From the NCBI RefSeq assembly GCF_013394305.1, contig NZ_AP019810.1, positions 2,494,001 through 2,558,000 on the forward strand: a stretch of 64,000 bases of DNA, read 5' to 3'. A program made the translations under genes and the position numbers. Origin of the DNA: Enterococcus mundtii. GTDB lineage: Bacteria; Bacillota; Bacilli; Lactobacillales; Enterococcaceae. Shown here in pieces: positions 28,054-38,211 of this stretch (the stretch's first letter is position 1; each line of letters starts with the position of its first letter). The notes beneath the pieces were generated by a model. The model was not told the origin of the DNA. It was given only the letters and a program-made list of their open reading frames with translations, and made no database searches.

Positions 28054-29229
28054 ATGAGTAAGAAAAAAGAAACAAAAAAAACGCCTGAGAAGTCAAACGA
28101 TGAAAACTCGCTGACGCCTTGGCAAATGGCCAACCGAAAATACTTAGAAGAACATAAAGAACACACAGATCATCAGACAGGAACAAGTGAAAAAAGCGAG
28201 CATAAAGAAGAACAAAAAGAACCTACACCTCCTAAAAAAGAAGAACTACTTGTTGAAGAAGATGATTTATTAGACTATGAAGAAATCGAACATAAGAAAG
28301 ACGGGGGACCGTATAATGGTTCGTTTATTGATCGCTTGCCTAATTTAAAAAATTATCGAAACAAAGTTTTATACAAAAGGCTGAGTTTAATCATTTCCAT
28401 TCTTTTGATTCCTTTGTTATTTTTGATTTATTATGTTTCCCCGTTGAGCAAATTAGAGGGCGTTTCTGTTTCCGGAAATGAAGTTGTTTCGAAAGAAGAA
28501 ATATTGAAGGATACGCAATTAGCATTGAATCAGCATATTTGGGGACAGTATTGGCAGCGCCAAAGTTACATCGATCATTTGAAAAAAGAGCAGCCTCGAA
28601 TAAAATCTGCTACGATCGGTTTTAGTAGTGTCAATACATTTGATCTGTCTGTCACTGAATATAAAGAGATTGCTTTGATTTTAACGGACGGAAAATATAG
28701 CCCTGTGATCGAAGATGGAACAGTGTTGAATGAAATAGTTGAAAGTCCAACAAAAAATCTGCCGATCCTAGAAGGATTTACTGACTCAACAAAAATCAAA
28801 GATTTAGCAAAAGAATATAATAAATTATCTCCAGAGTTACAAAAAGCCATTTCGGAAATCAAATATACGCCTCGTAATACGAATCAAAATTTGATCCAGC
28901 TGAATATGAACGATGGGAACCAAGTGATCGTCAATATTACTAACTTAGCAACGCAAATGAATTTTTATGCGCAAGTAGCTAGCGAAATGGAAGAAAATGG
29001 TGTGATCGACATGGAAGTAGGGATTTTTTCTTACCCTTACTCAAATAATAGCGAAGAAGCGCAAGAAGATGGATCAGAAGAAAGTACAGAGGCAAGTGCG
29101 CAAAGTGCGGATCAAACTTCTACTTCAGAAACGGGCGTTGATGAGCCTCAAATAAGTGAGAATCAAGGCGAAATGAATCCAACAAATGAAAATACGACCC
29201 CATCTTCGTCAAGTTTAGATGAAAATTAA
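28054..29229 (+). CDS. divIB: Cell division protein DivIB (FtsQ)
   Basis: The 391-residue bitopic protein has a long charged cytoplasmic N-terminus (about 1-108, many Lys/Glu), one helix (LSLIISILLIPLLFLIYYV), a POTRA domain beginning LEGVSVSGNEVVSKEEIL, a beta domain, and a Ser/Thr/Glu-rich low-complexity tail. It forms the FtsL-DivIC-DivIB complex. GGTGGT before the ATG is an adequate ribosome site. Confidence 0.95.
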   Translation: MSKKKETKKTPEKSNDENSLTPWQMANRKYLEEHKEHTDHQTGTSEKSEHKEEQKEPTPPKKEELLVEEDDLLDYEEIEHKKDGGPYNGSFIDRLPNLKNYRNKVLYKRLSLIISILLIPLLFLIYYVSPLSKLEGVSVSGNEVVSKEEILKDTQLALNQHIWGQYWQRQSYIDHLKKEQPRIKSATIGFSSVNTFDLSVTEYKEIALILTDGKYSPVIEDGTVLNEIVESPTKNLPILEGFTDSTKIKDLAKEYNKLSPELQKAISEIKYTPRNTNQNLIQLNMNDGNQVIVNITNLATQMNFYAQVASEMEENGVIDMEVGIFSYPYSNNSEEAQEDGSEESTEASAQSADQTSTSETGVDEPQISENQGEMNPTNENTTPSSSSLDEN

Positions 29230-29383
29230 GAAAACCACTGTAAAATGTGATAATCTACTTTCTAAAAACTGGTAATTTATGGTAAAATTGGAAACAGTGA
29301 ATATATCTATTAAGTATATTTTTAAAACGGACGTTATTGGTTCGCATGTATATGGAATAGTTAAGTAGGAGGGAATCCCATTC
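29230..29383 (+). promoter_or_regulatory. Spacer with a probable ftsA promoter
   Basis: The 154-base gap includes TATGGTAAAATTGG near 29278-29291, a likely extended -10, without a convincing -35. It is the widest gap inside the dcw cluster, so extra transcription of ftsA-ftsZ from here is plausible. Confidence 0.4.
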
Positions 29384-30712
29384 ATGGCAAAAACAGGAAT
29401 GTACGTAGGCCTTGATATTGGAACGACATCTGTCAAAGTTGTCGTGGCTGAATATATCGACAGCCAAATGAATATTATTGGAGTAGGGAACGCAAAATCA
29501 GAAGGGATTAACCGAGGCATCATCGTTGATATCGATAAAACAGTACAAGCGATACAGCGAGCAGTGCGTCAGGCAGAAGAAAAAGCCGGCATTCAAATCA
29601 AAAGTGTAAGCGTGGGTCTACCAGCAAACATGCTTGAAGTAGAAAACTGCCAAGGGATGATTGCAGTAAACGGAGATTCAAAAGAAATCACCGATGAAGA
29701 TGTCCGCAATGTGGCTTCAGCTGCACTGGTTCGTTCAATACCTCCTGAACGTCAAATCGTGTCAATTTTACCACAGGACTTTACGGTAGATGGATTCGAA
29801 GGCATCAAAGATCCTCGTGGGATGATCGGTGTCAGATTAGAAATGTATGGTCTGTTATTTACTGGACCAAAAACAATCATTCATAACATTCGTAAATGTG
29901 TTGAAAATGCGGGATTGATCGTCAATGAATTAGTGATCACACCTTTAGCGTTGACTGAATCAATTCTTTCGGATGGAGAAAAAGATTTTGGTACAATCGT
30001 TATCGATATGGGTGGCGGACAAACAACAACAGCTGTCATGCATGACAAACAGTTGAAATTCACGAGCCTAGATCAAGAAGGTGGCGAATTTGTCACAAAA
30101 GATATCTCCATTGTTTTAAATACTTCCTTCAACAATGCAGAAGCATTAAAAATAAATTACGGGGATGCATATCCAGAACGTACCTCAGAGCAAGAAGAAT
30201 TTCCGGTAGATGTGATCGGCCAAACAGAACCTGTTCGAGTCGATGAACATTACCTATCAGAAGTAATCTCTGCTCGAATGGAACAAATCTTCAATAAAGC
30301 AAAAGAAGCGTTAGATCAAATCGAAGCGTTAGAGCTGCCTGGCGGTATCGTCTTAACTGGTGGGGCAGCAAGCCTTCCAGGTGTCGTTGATTTGGCACAG
30401 GAAATATTTGGCGTAAATGTGAAGCTTTATGTACCAAATCAAATGGGTCTAAGAAATCCAGTATTTACAAACGTGATCAGTATCGTTGATTACTCTGCGA
30501 ATTTAAGTGAAGTATACCAATTAGCTAAAATCGCTGTTATGGGGGAATCAGCACCTGTTCATTATACAACCAATGAGCCGGAAGCTCACACATCTTATGA
30601 ACAATACGATGTGGCAGAAGAAACAACGTATAACGAAGAACCAGAAGAAAAAAATTCTGGCGAAAACGTAACAAGTAAAATCAAAGGATTTTTTACCAAT
30701 ATATTTGATTAA
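29384..30712 (+). CDS. ftsA: Cell division protein FtsA
   Basis: The 442-residue actin-like ATPase anchors FtsZ to the membrane. Visible are the phosphate-1 loop GLDIGTTSVKVVVAEY, the SHS2-like 1C domain, IVIDMGGGQTTTAVM as phosphate-2, and GGIVLTGGAASLPGV. The C-terminus KIKGFFTNIFD is the amphipathic membrane-binding helix. GTAGGAGGG precedes the start. Confidence 0.97.
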   Translation: MAKTGMYVGLDIGTTSVKVVVAEYIDSQMNIIGVGNAKSEGINRGIIVDIDKTVQAIQRAVRQAEEKAGIQIKSVSVGLPANMLEVENCQGMIAVNGDSKEITDEDVRNVASAALVRSIPPERQIVSILPQDFTVDGFEGIKDPRGMIGVRLEMYGLLFTGPKTIIHNIRKCVENAGLIVNELVITPLALTESILSDGEKDFGTIVIDMGGGQTTTAVMHDKQLKFTSLDQEGGEFVTKDISIVLNTSFNNAEALKINYGDAYPERTSEQEEFPVDVIGQTEPVRVDEHYLSEVISARMEQIFNKAKEALDQIEALELPGGIVLTGGAASLPGVVDLAQEIFGVNVKLYVPNQMGLRNPVFTNVISIVDYSANLSEVYQLAKIAVMGESAPVHYTTNEPEAHTSYEQYDVAEETTYNEEPEEKNSGENVTSKIKGFFTNIFD

Positions 30713-30733
30713 TCATCGTGGGAGGAAAAAAAC

Positions 30734-31981
30734 ATGGAATTCTCAATTGATAATAACATCAATGACGGCGCAGTCATCAAAGTAATCGGCGTCGGTGGCG
30801 GAGGCGGAAACGCTGTAAACCGTATGATTGAAGAAAACGTTAAAGGTGTTGAATTTATCACTGCCAACACAGACGTCCAAGCATTAAAAAATTCAAAAGC
30901 TGAAACAGTGATCCAATTAGGACCTAAATACACACGTGGTTTAGGTGCAGGTTCACAACCAGAAGTTGGCCAAAAAGCAGCTGAAGAGAGTGAACAATCT
31001 CTACGTGAAGCATTAGAAGGCGCAGACATGATCTTCATCACTGCTGGTATGGGTGGTGGAACTGGTACTGGTGCTGCACCGATCGTTGCTGGAATTGCTA
31101 GAGAATTGGGTGCATTGACAGTAGGTGTTGTCACTCGTCCATTTACATTTGAAGGACCAAAACGTGGCCGTTTTGCTGCGGAAGGTATCGCACGTTTGAA
31201 AGAAAACGTAGATACATTATTGATCATCTCAAACAACCGACTTCTTGAAGTCGTTGATAAAAAGACACCAATGCTTGAAGCATTCCGCGAGGCAGATAAT
31301 GTCTTACGCCAAGGTGTGCAAGGTATCTCTGATCTAATCACTGCACCAGGTTACGTAAACTTGGATTTTGCTGATGTGAAAACAGTGATGGCAAACCAAG
31401 GTACTGCTTTGATGGGTATCGGAGTAGCAAGCGGTGAAGAACGCGTTATCGAAGCAACGAAGAAAGCAATCTCTTCTCCATTATTAGAAACATCGATCGA
31501 TGGGGCAGAACAAGTCCTATTGAACATCACTGGTGGCTTGGATATGACGTTATTCGAAGCACAAGATGCTTCAGATATCGTAGCAAATGCAGCAACTGGC
31601 GATGTAAATATCATCTTAGGGACATCGATCAATGAAGAAATGGGCGATGAAATCCGTGTAACGGTCATTGCTACAGGTATTGATGAAACAAAAAAGGAAC
31701 GGAAGTCTAGTCGTCCAGCTAGACAAACGTCAACTCAAACGCAATCTTCTGCTCAAAGCAATCGATTAGACATGGACCAAGCAAAACCAATTACTGCTGA
31801 GGATGAAAGCAGTTTTGGTGATTGGGACATCCGCCGCGAACAAAATGTTCGTCCAAAAGTGGATGAGTCTAATTACGAAACTATTGAGAAAAAAGAATTT
31901 GATACATTCAATCGTGAAGAAACAAAAACAAAAGGTGACGACGAATTGAATACACCGCCGTTTTTCCGTCGTAAAAAATAA
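30734..31981 (+). CDS. ftsZ: Cell division protein FtsZ
   Basis: The 415-residue tubulin-like GTPase forms the Z ring. It has [15 protein letters not shown], the tubulin signature [13 protein letters not shown], and a variable Gln/Ser linker before the conserved C-terminal peptide ([12 protein letters not shown]), which binds FtsA, SepF and others. GTGGGAGG precedes the start. Confidence 0.98.
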   Translation: MEFSIDNNINDGAVIKVIGVGGGGGNAVNRMIEENVKGVEFITANTDVQALKNSKAETVIQLGPKYTRGLGAGSQPEVGQKAAEESEQSLREALEGADMIFITAGMGGGTGTGAAPIVAGIARELGALTVGVVTRPFTFEGPKRGRFAAEGIARLKENVDTLLIISNNRLLEVVDKKTPMLEAFREADNVLRQGVQGISDLITAPGYVNLDFADVKTVMANQGTALMGIGVASGEERVIEATKKAISSPLLETSIDGAEQVLLNITGGLDMTLFEAQDASDIVANAATGDVNIILGTSINEEMGDEIRVTVIATGIDETKKERKSSRPARQTSTQTQSSAQSNRLDMDQAKPITAEDESSFGDWDIRREQNVRPKVDESNYETIEKKEFDTFNREETKTKGDDELNTPPFFRRKK

Positions 31982-31996
31982 AAGGAGGAAGAGCAC

Positions 31997-32683
31997 ATGA
32001 TTGCTGACAACTTGCAGAATATCAAGCAAGACATTCAGGATTCGTGTGCTCTTGTTCATCGTGACCCGAAAGAAGTGACATTAGTAGCTGTTACAAAATC
32101 TGTAGAGTCACTCCAAGCTGAAGAATTAATCAATGCTGGAGTCACACATTGTGCAGAAAATCGTGTCGATAAATTGTTGCAAAAAAAACAAGATTTGCTT
32201 AAATATTCTGAAGTGAAGTGGCATTTAATTGGTAATTTACAACGCAGAAAGGTAAAATTGATTGTAAATGAAATTGATTACTTTCATGCGTTAGACAGTT
32301 TGAAATTAGCAGAAGAAATCCAAAAAAGATTAGAAAAACAGCTAGCTTGTTTTGTGGAAGTCAATGTGTCTGGTGAAGTATCGAAACACGGTATCTCACC
32401 AGCGGAGCTTCTACCTTTCTTAGAATCTTTAGCAGCCTATCCAAATATACAGGTAGTGGGACTTATGACTATGGCACCGAAGGACGCTTCTGCTGAACAA
32501 ATTCATAAAGTATTTGAAACGCTGAGAGAATTGCGTGATCTTGCCCAATCAAAACAATACACACATGCACCATGTACCGAACTGAGCATGGGGATGAGCC
32601 AAGATTTTCAACTTGCAATTGAAGAAGGAGCTACATTTATCCGTGTAGGAACAGCGCTATTCAAAGACGAGGAGGAAGAATAA
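31997..32683 (+). CDS. ylmE: YggS/YlmE family PLP-binding protein
   Basis: The 228-residue protein has the PLP-homeostasis signatures LVAVTKSVES (PLP Lys), HLIGNLQRRKVK, VNVSGEVSKHG and ELSMGMSQDFQLAIEEGATFIRVGTALF. The family binds pyridoxal phosphate and affects amino acid and PLP balance. Placement between ftsZ and sepF is usual; the stop and the sepF start overlap. Confidence 0.95.
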   Translation: MIADNLQNIKQDIQDSCALVHRDPKEVTLVAVTKSVESLQAEELINAGVTHCAENRVDKLLQKKQDLLKYSEVKWHLIGNLQRRKVKLIVNEIDYFHALDSLKLAEEIQKRLEKQLACFVEVNVSGEVSKHGISPAELLPFLESLAAYPNIQVVGLMTMAPKDASAEQIHKVFETLRELRDLAQSKQYTHAPCTELSMGMSQDFQLAIEEGATFIRVGTALFKDEEEE

Positions 32684-33282
32684 TGTCACTTTTAAACAGG
32701 GGAGCAATTGCTAATTTTTTCGGATTAGCGGATGAAGAAGAGTACGAATACGAAGATTATCCTGAACAACAACAGGTTGCCAAGCAACCAACTAAATCAA
32801 ACACACAGTATCAACAACATTCTCCAGCTGTTTCACAGCCGATTGAAAAAAAACAACGTCCAGCGACGACATCTCGTCCGGTTGGTCTTGAGAATGCGCC
32901 GATGAACGAAACAAAAAAAGTCATTGAATTACATCAAACTTCTACAAAAAATACGCAAAAAGACCAACGACAAACGAGACCATCTGTTCAACCTAACACA
33001 CAGGTAGCAGGAAAAATCACAGTGATGGAACCTCGTGCCTACTCTGAAGCGATGACGATTGCTAAAAGGATCATTGCGGGAGAAGCAACATTAGTCAATT
33101 TTCGATTAGTAGAAGAAAAGCAGGCTCGACGTATCGTGGATTTCCTAACAGGGACAGTCTATGCGTTAGACGGCGATATCAAACGAGTAGGTGATGAGAT
33201 TTTCCTTTGCACACCTGCTGGTCTGGAAATCGATAGTTCAACGGCTCAATCTTTCGCAGATGGCAGTATGTTTGATCTGTAA
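32683..33282 (+). CDS. sepF: Cell division protein SepF
   Basis: The 199-residue protein has an N-terminal membrane-binding helix (MSLLNRGAIANFFGLADEEE), a Gln/Thr-rich linker, and the C-terminal SepF domain (ITVMEPRAYSEAMTIAKRI, RRIVDFLTGTVYALDGDIKRVGDEIFLCTP). It bundles FtsZ filaments and is an alternative membrane anchor. The linker is longer than in Bacillus. Confidence 0.96.
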   Translation: MSLLNRGAIANFFGLADEEEYEYEDYPEQQQVAKQPTKSNTQYQQHSPAVSQPIEKKQRPATTSRPVGLENAPMNETKKVIELHQTSTKNTQKDQRQTRPSVQPNTQVAGKITVMEPRAYSEAMTIAKRIIAGEATLVNFRLVEEKQARRIVDFLTGTVYALDGDIKRVGDEIFLCTPAGLEIDSSTAQSFADGSMFDL

Positions 33283-33312
33283 AGAGGAGGAGTAAACATT
33301 TATATTCTTTTT

Positions 33313-33582
33313 ATGTTACTTAATTTAATTTCACGTGCTGCATACTTTTACAGCATGATTCTAGTAGTTTATGCGTTACTATCTTGGTTTCCTGGAGGGT
33401 ACCAATCTAGTCTTGGACGTATATTAGCAAAGATTTGTGAACCATATATCAGCCTATTTGATCGTTTGCCGTTAAGATTTGGACCAATTGATTTTACGAT
33501 CTTAGCATCGATTTTGATTTTGAATCTTGCCGTACAAGGATTGCAGCATATCGTTTTATGGATGATTACGTTCGCTATTTAG
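33313..33582 (+). CDS. ylmG: YggT family membrane protein YlmG
   Basis: The 89-residue protein has two membrane helices (AAYFYSMILVVYALLSWFPG and FTILASILILNLAVQGLQHIVLW) separated by ICEPYISLFDRLPLRFGPIDFT, the YggT signature. It is part of the ylm group after ftsZ. I give the first ATG, but it lies 20 bases from the only ribosome site, GGAGGAG at 33286-33292. An in-frame ATT at 33298 is correctly spaced and would add five residues. Confidence 0.9.
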   Translation: MLLNLISRAAYFYSMILVVYALLSWFPGGYQSSLGRILAKICEPYISLFDRLPLRFGPIDFTILASILILNLAVQGLQHIVLWMITFAI

Positions 33583-33615
33583 CGTAGAATAAACAGGGAG
33601 ATAGGAGGGGATCAA

Positions 33616-34398
33616 GTGGATGCGAATGTATATCAACATTTCCGAGTAGATGAACGTTCTTTTATCGACTCTGTCGGAGATTGGATTGAACAGGTCCAGA
33701 GTCAGTATGCACCATATCTGACAGAATTTCTTGATCCGAGACAGTGCTACATCTTAGAGACCCTGATACGTCAAAATAGTGACTTGCGTTTTCAGTTATA
33801 TGGTGGGTATGAGCAAGCGGAACGGAAAAGATGCTTGATTTTCCCAGACTATTATGAGCCTGTTGATGAAGATTTTGAAATGTCATTATATGAAGTCCAT
33901 TATCCCAGTAAATTTGCCAATTTAAGCCATGGGAAGATCCTAGGTACATTAGTTGGTACAGGGATAAAACGTTCATATTTTGGTGATATTATTTCAGATG
34001 ATGAACGATGGCAAGTTTTCATTGCAAATGAAGTCGACCACTTTGTCGTTAATCAAGTGACTAAGATCGGAAAAGTAGCTGTACGCTTAGAGGAAATCAA
34101 GTATACAGATATGGTCTTGCCAAAAGATAGCTGGATGCAAGAAAGAGGAACGGTCACTTCACTTAGACTGGACACTGTGATATCGGAAATCTATAATATA
34201 TCCAGACAACGTTCGAAGCAACTGATCGAAGCAGGTAAAGTAAAAGTCAATTGGACAGAAAATACAAAACCGGACTTTCTACTTGAGTTATTGGAAATTG
34301 TTTCGATCAGAGGGTATGGTAGAATACAGATCCAAGACCTTGAGGGGAAAACGAAAAAAGACAAGTGCAGGGTGTTGTTTGGTGTATTACGTAAATAA
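33616..34398 (+). CDS. ylmH: YlmH family RNA-binding protein
   Basis: The 260-residue protein has an N-terminal YlmH domain and a C-terminal S4 RNA-binding domain (SLRLDTVISEIYNISRQRSKQLIEAGKVKVNW). It starts with GTG at 33616 after AGGAGGGG. YlmH homologues bind RNA or ribosomes and have been linked to ribosome rescue; the detailed role is not settled here. Position before divIVA is standard. Confidence 0.93.
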   Translation: MDANVYQHFRVDERSFIDSVGDWIEQVQSQYAPYLTEFLDPRQCYILETLIRQNSDLRFQLYGGYEQAERKRCLIFPDYYEPVDEDFEMSLYEVHYPSKFANLSHGKILGTLVGTGIKRSYFGDIISDDERWQVFIANEVDHFVVNQVTKIGKVAVRLEEIKYTDMVLPKDSWMQERGTVTSLRLDTVISEIYNISRQRSKQLIEAGKVKVNWTENTKPDFLLELLEIVSIRGYGRIQIQDLEGKTKKDKCRVLFGVLRK

Positions 34399-34418
34399 AA
34401 CAAGAAGGTGGTTTACTC

Positions 34419-35126
34419 ATGGCTTTAACTCCATTAGATATTCAAAATAAAACATTCCCAACAAAAATGCGGGGATACAATCAAGACGAAGTAGATGATT
34501 TCTTAGATTTAGTCGTTCGTGATTACGAAGAAGTAACACAAAGAAATCGTGAATTAGAAAAAGCAGTAAAGCATTCGGAAGAAAAACTTGAGTACTTCAA
34601 TGAATTGAAAGATGCGTTGAATCAATCGATCATTGTGGCACAAGATACAGCTGACAAAGTAAAAACAAGTGCAAGCAAAGAATCAGAAGTGATTGTTACT
34701 TCTGCACAAAACAAAGCGGACGAAATGGTCGCAAATGCTGAAAAACGTGCGCACCAATTAACTACAGATGCTGAAGAAAAAGCACGTCGTATCTTGACAG
34801 ATGCGACTGAAAAAGCAAGACAATTAGCGACAGAAACAGAGGACTTGAAGAAGAAAACTCGTGTATTCCATCAACGAATCAGCTTGATGTTGGAATCTCA
34901 ACTTGAACAAGTAAAAAGTCCAGAATGGGATGAGATCCTACAACCATTTTCTAGTTATGTAACAGATAGCCATGAAGTAATCAAAGAAGTTTTGGCAAAA
35001 CAGCTTGACAATGAAAATGAAAGTGATGTACACTCTGAAACAGGAGTATACGAGTCTCCAGTGACTGCTTTTGATACGCAAGCAATCGATCTTTCGATCA
35101 TTCCTGGAGAATACGAAGAAGAGTAG
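34419..35126 (+). CDS. divIVA: Cell division initiation protein DivIVA
   Basis: The 235-residue protein has the membrane-curvature-binding head (LTPLDIQNKTFPTKMRGYNQDEVDDFLD) followed by long coiled coils rich in Ala, Glu and Lys, and an acidic tail. It marks the septum and poles. AAGAAGGTGG precedes the ATG. Confidence 0.97.
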   Translation: MALTPLDIQNKTFPTKMRGYNQDEVDDFLDLVVRDYEEVTQRNRELEKAVKHSEEKLEYFNELKDALNQSIIVAQDTADKVKTSASKESEVIVTSAQNKADEMVANAEKRAHQLTTDAEEKARRILTDATEKARQLATETEDLKKKTRVFHQRISLMLESQLEQVKSPEWDEILQPFSSYVTDSHEVIKEVLAKQLDNENESDVHSETGVYESPVTAFDTQAIDLSIIPGEYEEE

Positions 35127-35146
35127 AACAGAAAAGCATTTTGACA

Positions 35147-35340
35147 TTCTTAAAGCGAGCCAATGACAGTGTAAGATTGGTAAGACCCTGCAAAGTGAAA
35201 GATCCTCTACTTGATTTATTTCTGAACACTAGTAAGAAATAGCGGTTGACCTCGTTATCGGTCTTTGAGAGTTACGATCGTAACTAAATTTGGGTGGTAC
35301 CACGGCATGTTCGTCCCTAGGATGAGCATGCTTTTTTGCG
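35147..35340 (+). promoter_or_regulatory. T-box riboswitch controlling ileS
   Basis: The leader between divIVA and ileS contains the T-box core TGGGTGGTACCACGG (35291-35305), which pairs with uncharged tRNA ends. A terminator hairpin follows at once (GCATG...GCATGC, 35305-35331, then six T). The upstream part folds into a long stem with candidate specifier ATC at about 35200-35203. Low isoleucyl-tRNA charging should favour the antiterminator and ileS expression. Confidence 0.93.
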
Positions 35341-35370
35341 TTCTGTAAACTATAGTTAAGGAGTGTTTGT

Positions 35371-38163
35371 ATGAAAATGAAAGAAACCTTACAACTAGGA
35401 AAAACAAGTTTTCCTATGCGTGGGAATTTGCCAAACCGTGAAGGTGAATGGCAAAAAGAATGGGAAGAAAATCAAATCTATCAACAAAGACAAGCGTTGA
35501 ATGAAGGCAAACCAAGCTTCATACTTCATGATGGGCCTCCGTATGCAAACGGAAATATCCATTTAGGGCATTCTTTAAATAAAATTAGTAAAGATATCAT
35601 CATCCGTTCAAAATCAATGTCTGGTTTTCGTGCGCCGTACGTTCCCGGTTGGGATACGCATGGCTTGCCGATTGAGCAAGTGTTGACGAACAAAGGGATC
35701 AAAAGAAAAGAAATGACGATGGCTGAATATTTGGAAAAGTGTCGTGAATACGCCCTTTCACAAGTAGACAAACAGCGAGAAGACTTTAAACGTATAGGTG
35801 TTGCTGGTGATTGGGAAAATCCTTATGTCACTTTAGATCCTTCCTATGAAGCTGCACAGATCCGTGTGTTTGGTAAAATGGCTGAAAAAGGATATATCTA
35901 TAAAGGATTAAAACCAATTTACTGGTCACCATCTAGTGAATCCTCATTAGCTGAAGCTGAAATTGAATATAAAGATGTCAAATCTCCTTCAATCTACGTC
36001 GCCTTCACTGTGAAAGATGGCAAAGGTCTTTTGGAAGAAGATACTGCTTTCGTTATTTGGACAACTACACCATGGACATTGCCAGCTAACCAAGGGATTG
36101 CTGTAAATCCAACATTTACGTATGTCTTAGTAGAAGCTGATGGTCGCAAATTTGTCGTTGCCAAAGATTTGATGGAAACGGTACAACAAGCAATTGGCTG
36201 GGAAGCAGTCCAAGTCTTAAAAGAATTTGCAGGACAAGAGATGGAATACATGACAGCGACACATCCATTCTATGATCGTGAATCTTTAGTGATATTAGGA
36301 GATCATGTGACGCTGGATGCCGGTACTGGATTAGTTCACACTGCACCTGGACACGGGGAAGATGACTATATTGCAGGAAATCGTTACAAATTACCTGTTG
36401 TTTCTCCCGTTGATTCTAAAGGTGTATTTACTGATGAAGCTCCTGGATTCGAAGGAATCTTTTATGACAAAGCAAATCCAATGATCACGGATCTATTAAA
36501 AGAAAAAGGTGCCTTGTTGAAATTGGATTTCTTCACCCATAGTTACCCACATGACTGGCGTACTAAAAAACCTGTCATTTATCGTGCAACACCACAATGG
36601 TTTGCTTCAATCAATGATTTCCGCCAAAACATTCTTGATGAAGTGGAAAAAGTTGATTGGATCATTCCATGGGGAAAAACACGTCTTTACAATATGGTAC
36701 GTGATCGCGGCGATTGGGTCATCTCACGCCAACGTGCTTGGGGCGTCCCACTACCAATCTTTTATGCTGAAAATGGTGAAGCAATCATTACACCTGAGAC
36801 GATTGAACATGTCGCTGAATTATTTGCGGCCCATGGCTCAATCATTTGGTTTGAAAAAGAAGCGAAGGACTTACTACCTGAAGGCTTTACGCATCCAGGA
36901 TCACCAAATGGCGAATTTACTAAAGAAACAGATATCATGGACGTATGGTTTGATTCAGGTTCTTCTCATGAAGCAGTTTTACGTCAACGCCCTGAGTTAT
37001 CTTTCCCAGCAGATATGTACCTTGAAGGCTCCGATCAATACCGTGGTTGGTTCAACTCAAGTATCACAACAAGTGTCGCGATCAATGGTGTTGCGCCATA
37101 CAAAGCAGTTCTATCACAAGGGTTCACGTTAGATGGAGAAGGTCGAAAAATGAGTAAATCATTAGGCAATACGATCGTTCCAGATAAAGTGATCAAACAA
37201 TTTGGTGCGGATATTCTACGTCTATGGGTATCTAGTGTGGACTACGAAGCAGATGTTCGTGTGTCTATGGATATTTTAGGTCAAGTTGCTGAAGTTTATC
37301 GAAAAATCCGAAATACGATGCGTTTCCTATTAGCAAATACGGATGATTTTGACCCTAAGAAAGATGCAGTAGCGTATGAAGATCGTCGTTCAGTTGATAA
37401 ATATATGACAGTTCGTTTAAATCAAGTCATCAAAGAAATCCGTGAAGAAGGATATGATAAGTATAACTTTATGCAAATCTATCGCACAGTGATGAATTTC
37501 TTAACAGTTGATCTTTCTTCTTTCTATCTTGATTTTGCAAAAGATGTTGTTTATATTGAAGCAGAAAATGATCATCAACGTCGTTGTATGCAAACTGTTT
37601 TTTATGAAACAGCTGTTTCATTAACAAAATTACTGACACCGATCATTCCTCACACAACAGAGGAAATCTGGTCCTTCTTAAAAGAAGAGGAAGCTTATGT
37701 TCAATTAAGTGAGTTACCAGGATATGTTGAATATCCTAACCAAGATGAGTTATTAGATACATGGGCGGCCTTCATGGATTTCCGTGATAAAGTCTTAAAA
37801 GCACTAGAAGAAGCAAGAAATAGTAAATTGATCGGAAAATCATTAGAAGCAAAATTAACGATCTATCCAAATCAACAGGTGAATCAATTATTGACAGCAG
37901 TTGCTGCTGACATTCCTCAATTATTGATCGTCTCACCAGACTACTTTACGGTTATGCCAGAAAACATTGAAGCGCCTGAAAATGCTTTAGTCTTTGATGA
38001 TGTAGCGATTTTAGTCGAAAAAGCAGAAGGTGAAACATGTGATCGTTGCCGTCAAATCCGTAAAGATGTTGGAACTGATGAAAAATTACCACACTTATGC
38101 GGACGTTGCGCACAGCTTGTTGAAGAATTCTATCCAGAAGCAGTCGCAGAAGGTTTTGAATAG
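35371..38163 (+). CDS. ileS: Isoleucyl-tRNA synthetase
   Basis: The 930-residue class I synthetase has the HIGH motif as HLGH at His64, the editing domain in the middle, KMSKS at 593-597 ([10 protein letters not shown]), a C-terminal anticodon domain, and a terminal Zn finger with CDRCR and CGRC. Length matches the family. It is preceded by a T-box and followed by its own terminator, whose T-tail is interrupted by an IS. Confidence 0.98.
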   Translation: MKMKETLQLGKTSFPMRGNLPNREGEWQKEWEENQIYQQRQALNEGKPSFILHDGPPYANGNIHLGHSLNKISKDIIIRSKSMSGFRAPYVPGWDTHGLPIEQVLTNKGIKRKEMTMAEYLEKCREYALSQVDKQREDFKRIGVAGDWENPYVTLDPSYEAAQIRVFGKMAEKGYIYKGLKPIYWSPSSESSLAEAEIEYKDVKSPSIYVAFTVKDGKGLLEEDTAFVIWTTTPWTLPANQGIAVNPTFTYVLVEADGRKFVVAKDLMETVQQAIGWEAVQVLKEFAGQEMEYMTATHPFYDRESLVILGDHVTLDAGTGLVHTAPGHGEDDYIAGNRYKLPVVSPVDSKGVFTDEAPGFEGIFYDKANPMITDLLKEKGALLKLDFFTHSYPHDWRTKKPVIYRATPQWFASINDFRQNILDEVEKVDWIIPWGKTRLYNMVRDRGDWVISRQRAWGVPLPIFYAENGEAIITPETIEHVAELFAAHGSIIWFEKEAKDLLPEGFTHPGSPNGEFTKETDIMDVWFDSGSSHEAVLRQRPELSFPADMYLEGSDQYRGWFNSSITTSVAINGVAPYKAVLSQGFTLDGEGRKMSKSLGNTIVPDKVIKQFGADILRLWVSSVDYEADVRVSMDILGQVAEVYRKIRNTMRFLLANTDDFDPKKDAVAYEDRRSVDKYMTVRLNQVIKEIREEGYDKYNFMQIYRTVMNFLTVDLSSFYLDFAKDVVYIEAENDHQRRCMQTVFYETAVSLTKLLTPIIPHTTEEIWSFLKEEEAYVQLSELPGYVEYPNQDELLDTWAAFMDFRDKVLKALEEARNSKLIGKSLEAKLTIYPNQQVNQLLTAVAADIPQLLIVSPDYFTVMPENIEAPENALVFDDVAILVEKAEGETCDRCRQIRKDVGTDEKLPHLCGRCAQLVEEFYPEAVAEGFE

Positions 38164-38172
38164 AAGTTAGTA

Positions 38173-38209
38173 AAAAACAACCAAACACATCTTGTGTTTG
38201 GTTGTTTTT
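38173..38209 (+). terminator. Terminator of ileS
   Basis: A perfect 17-bp stem (AAAAACAACCAAACACA and its complement) with loop TCT ends in five T. The last bases, GTTTTTAT at 38204-38211, are the target duplication of the adjacent IS, so the hairpin is intact. Confidence 0.93.
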
Positions 38210-38211
38210 AT

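Noticed and set aside
30709-31341. Long open frame on the minus strand opposite ftsZ (210 codons)
   Set aside because: It mirrors the codon pattern of ftsZ and has no ribosome site; similar antisense frames occur opposite several genes here, for example 439-810 and 21644-22099.
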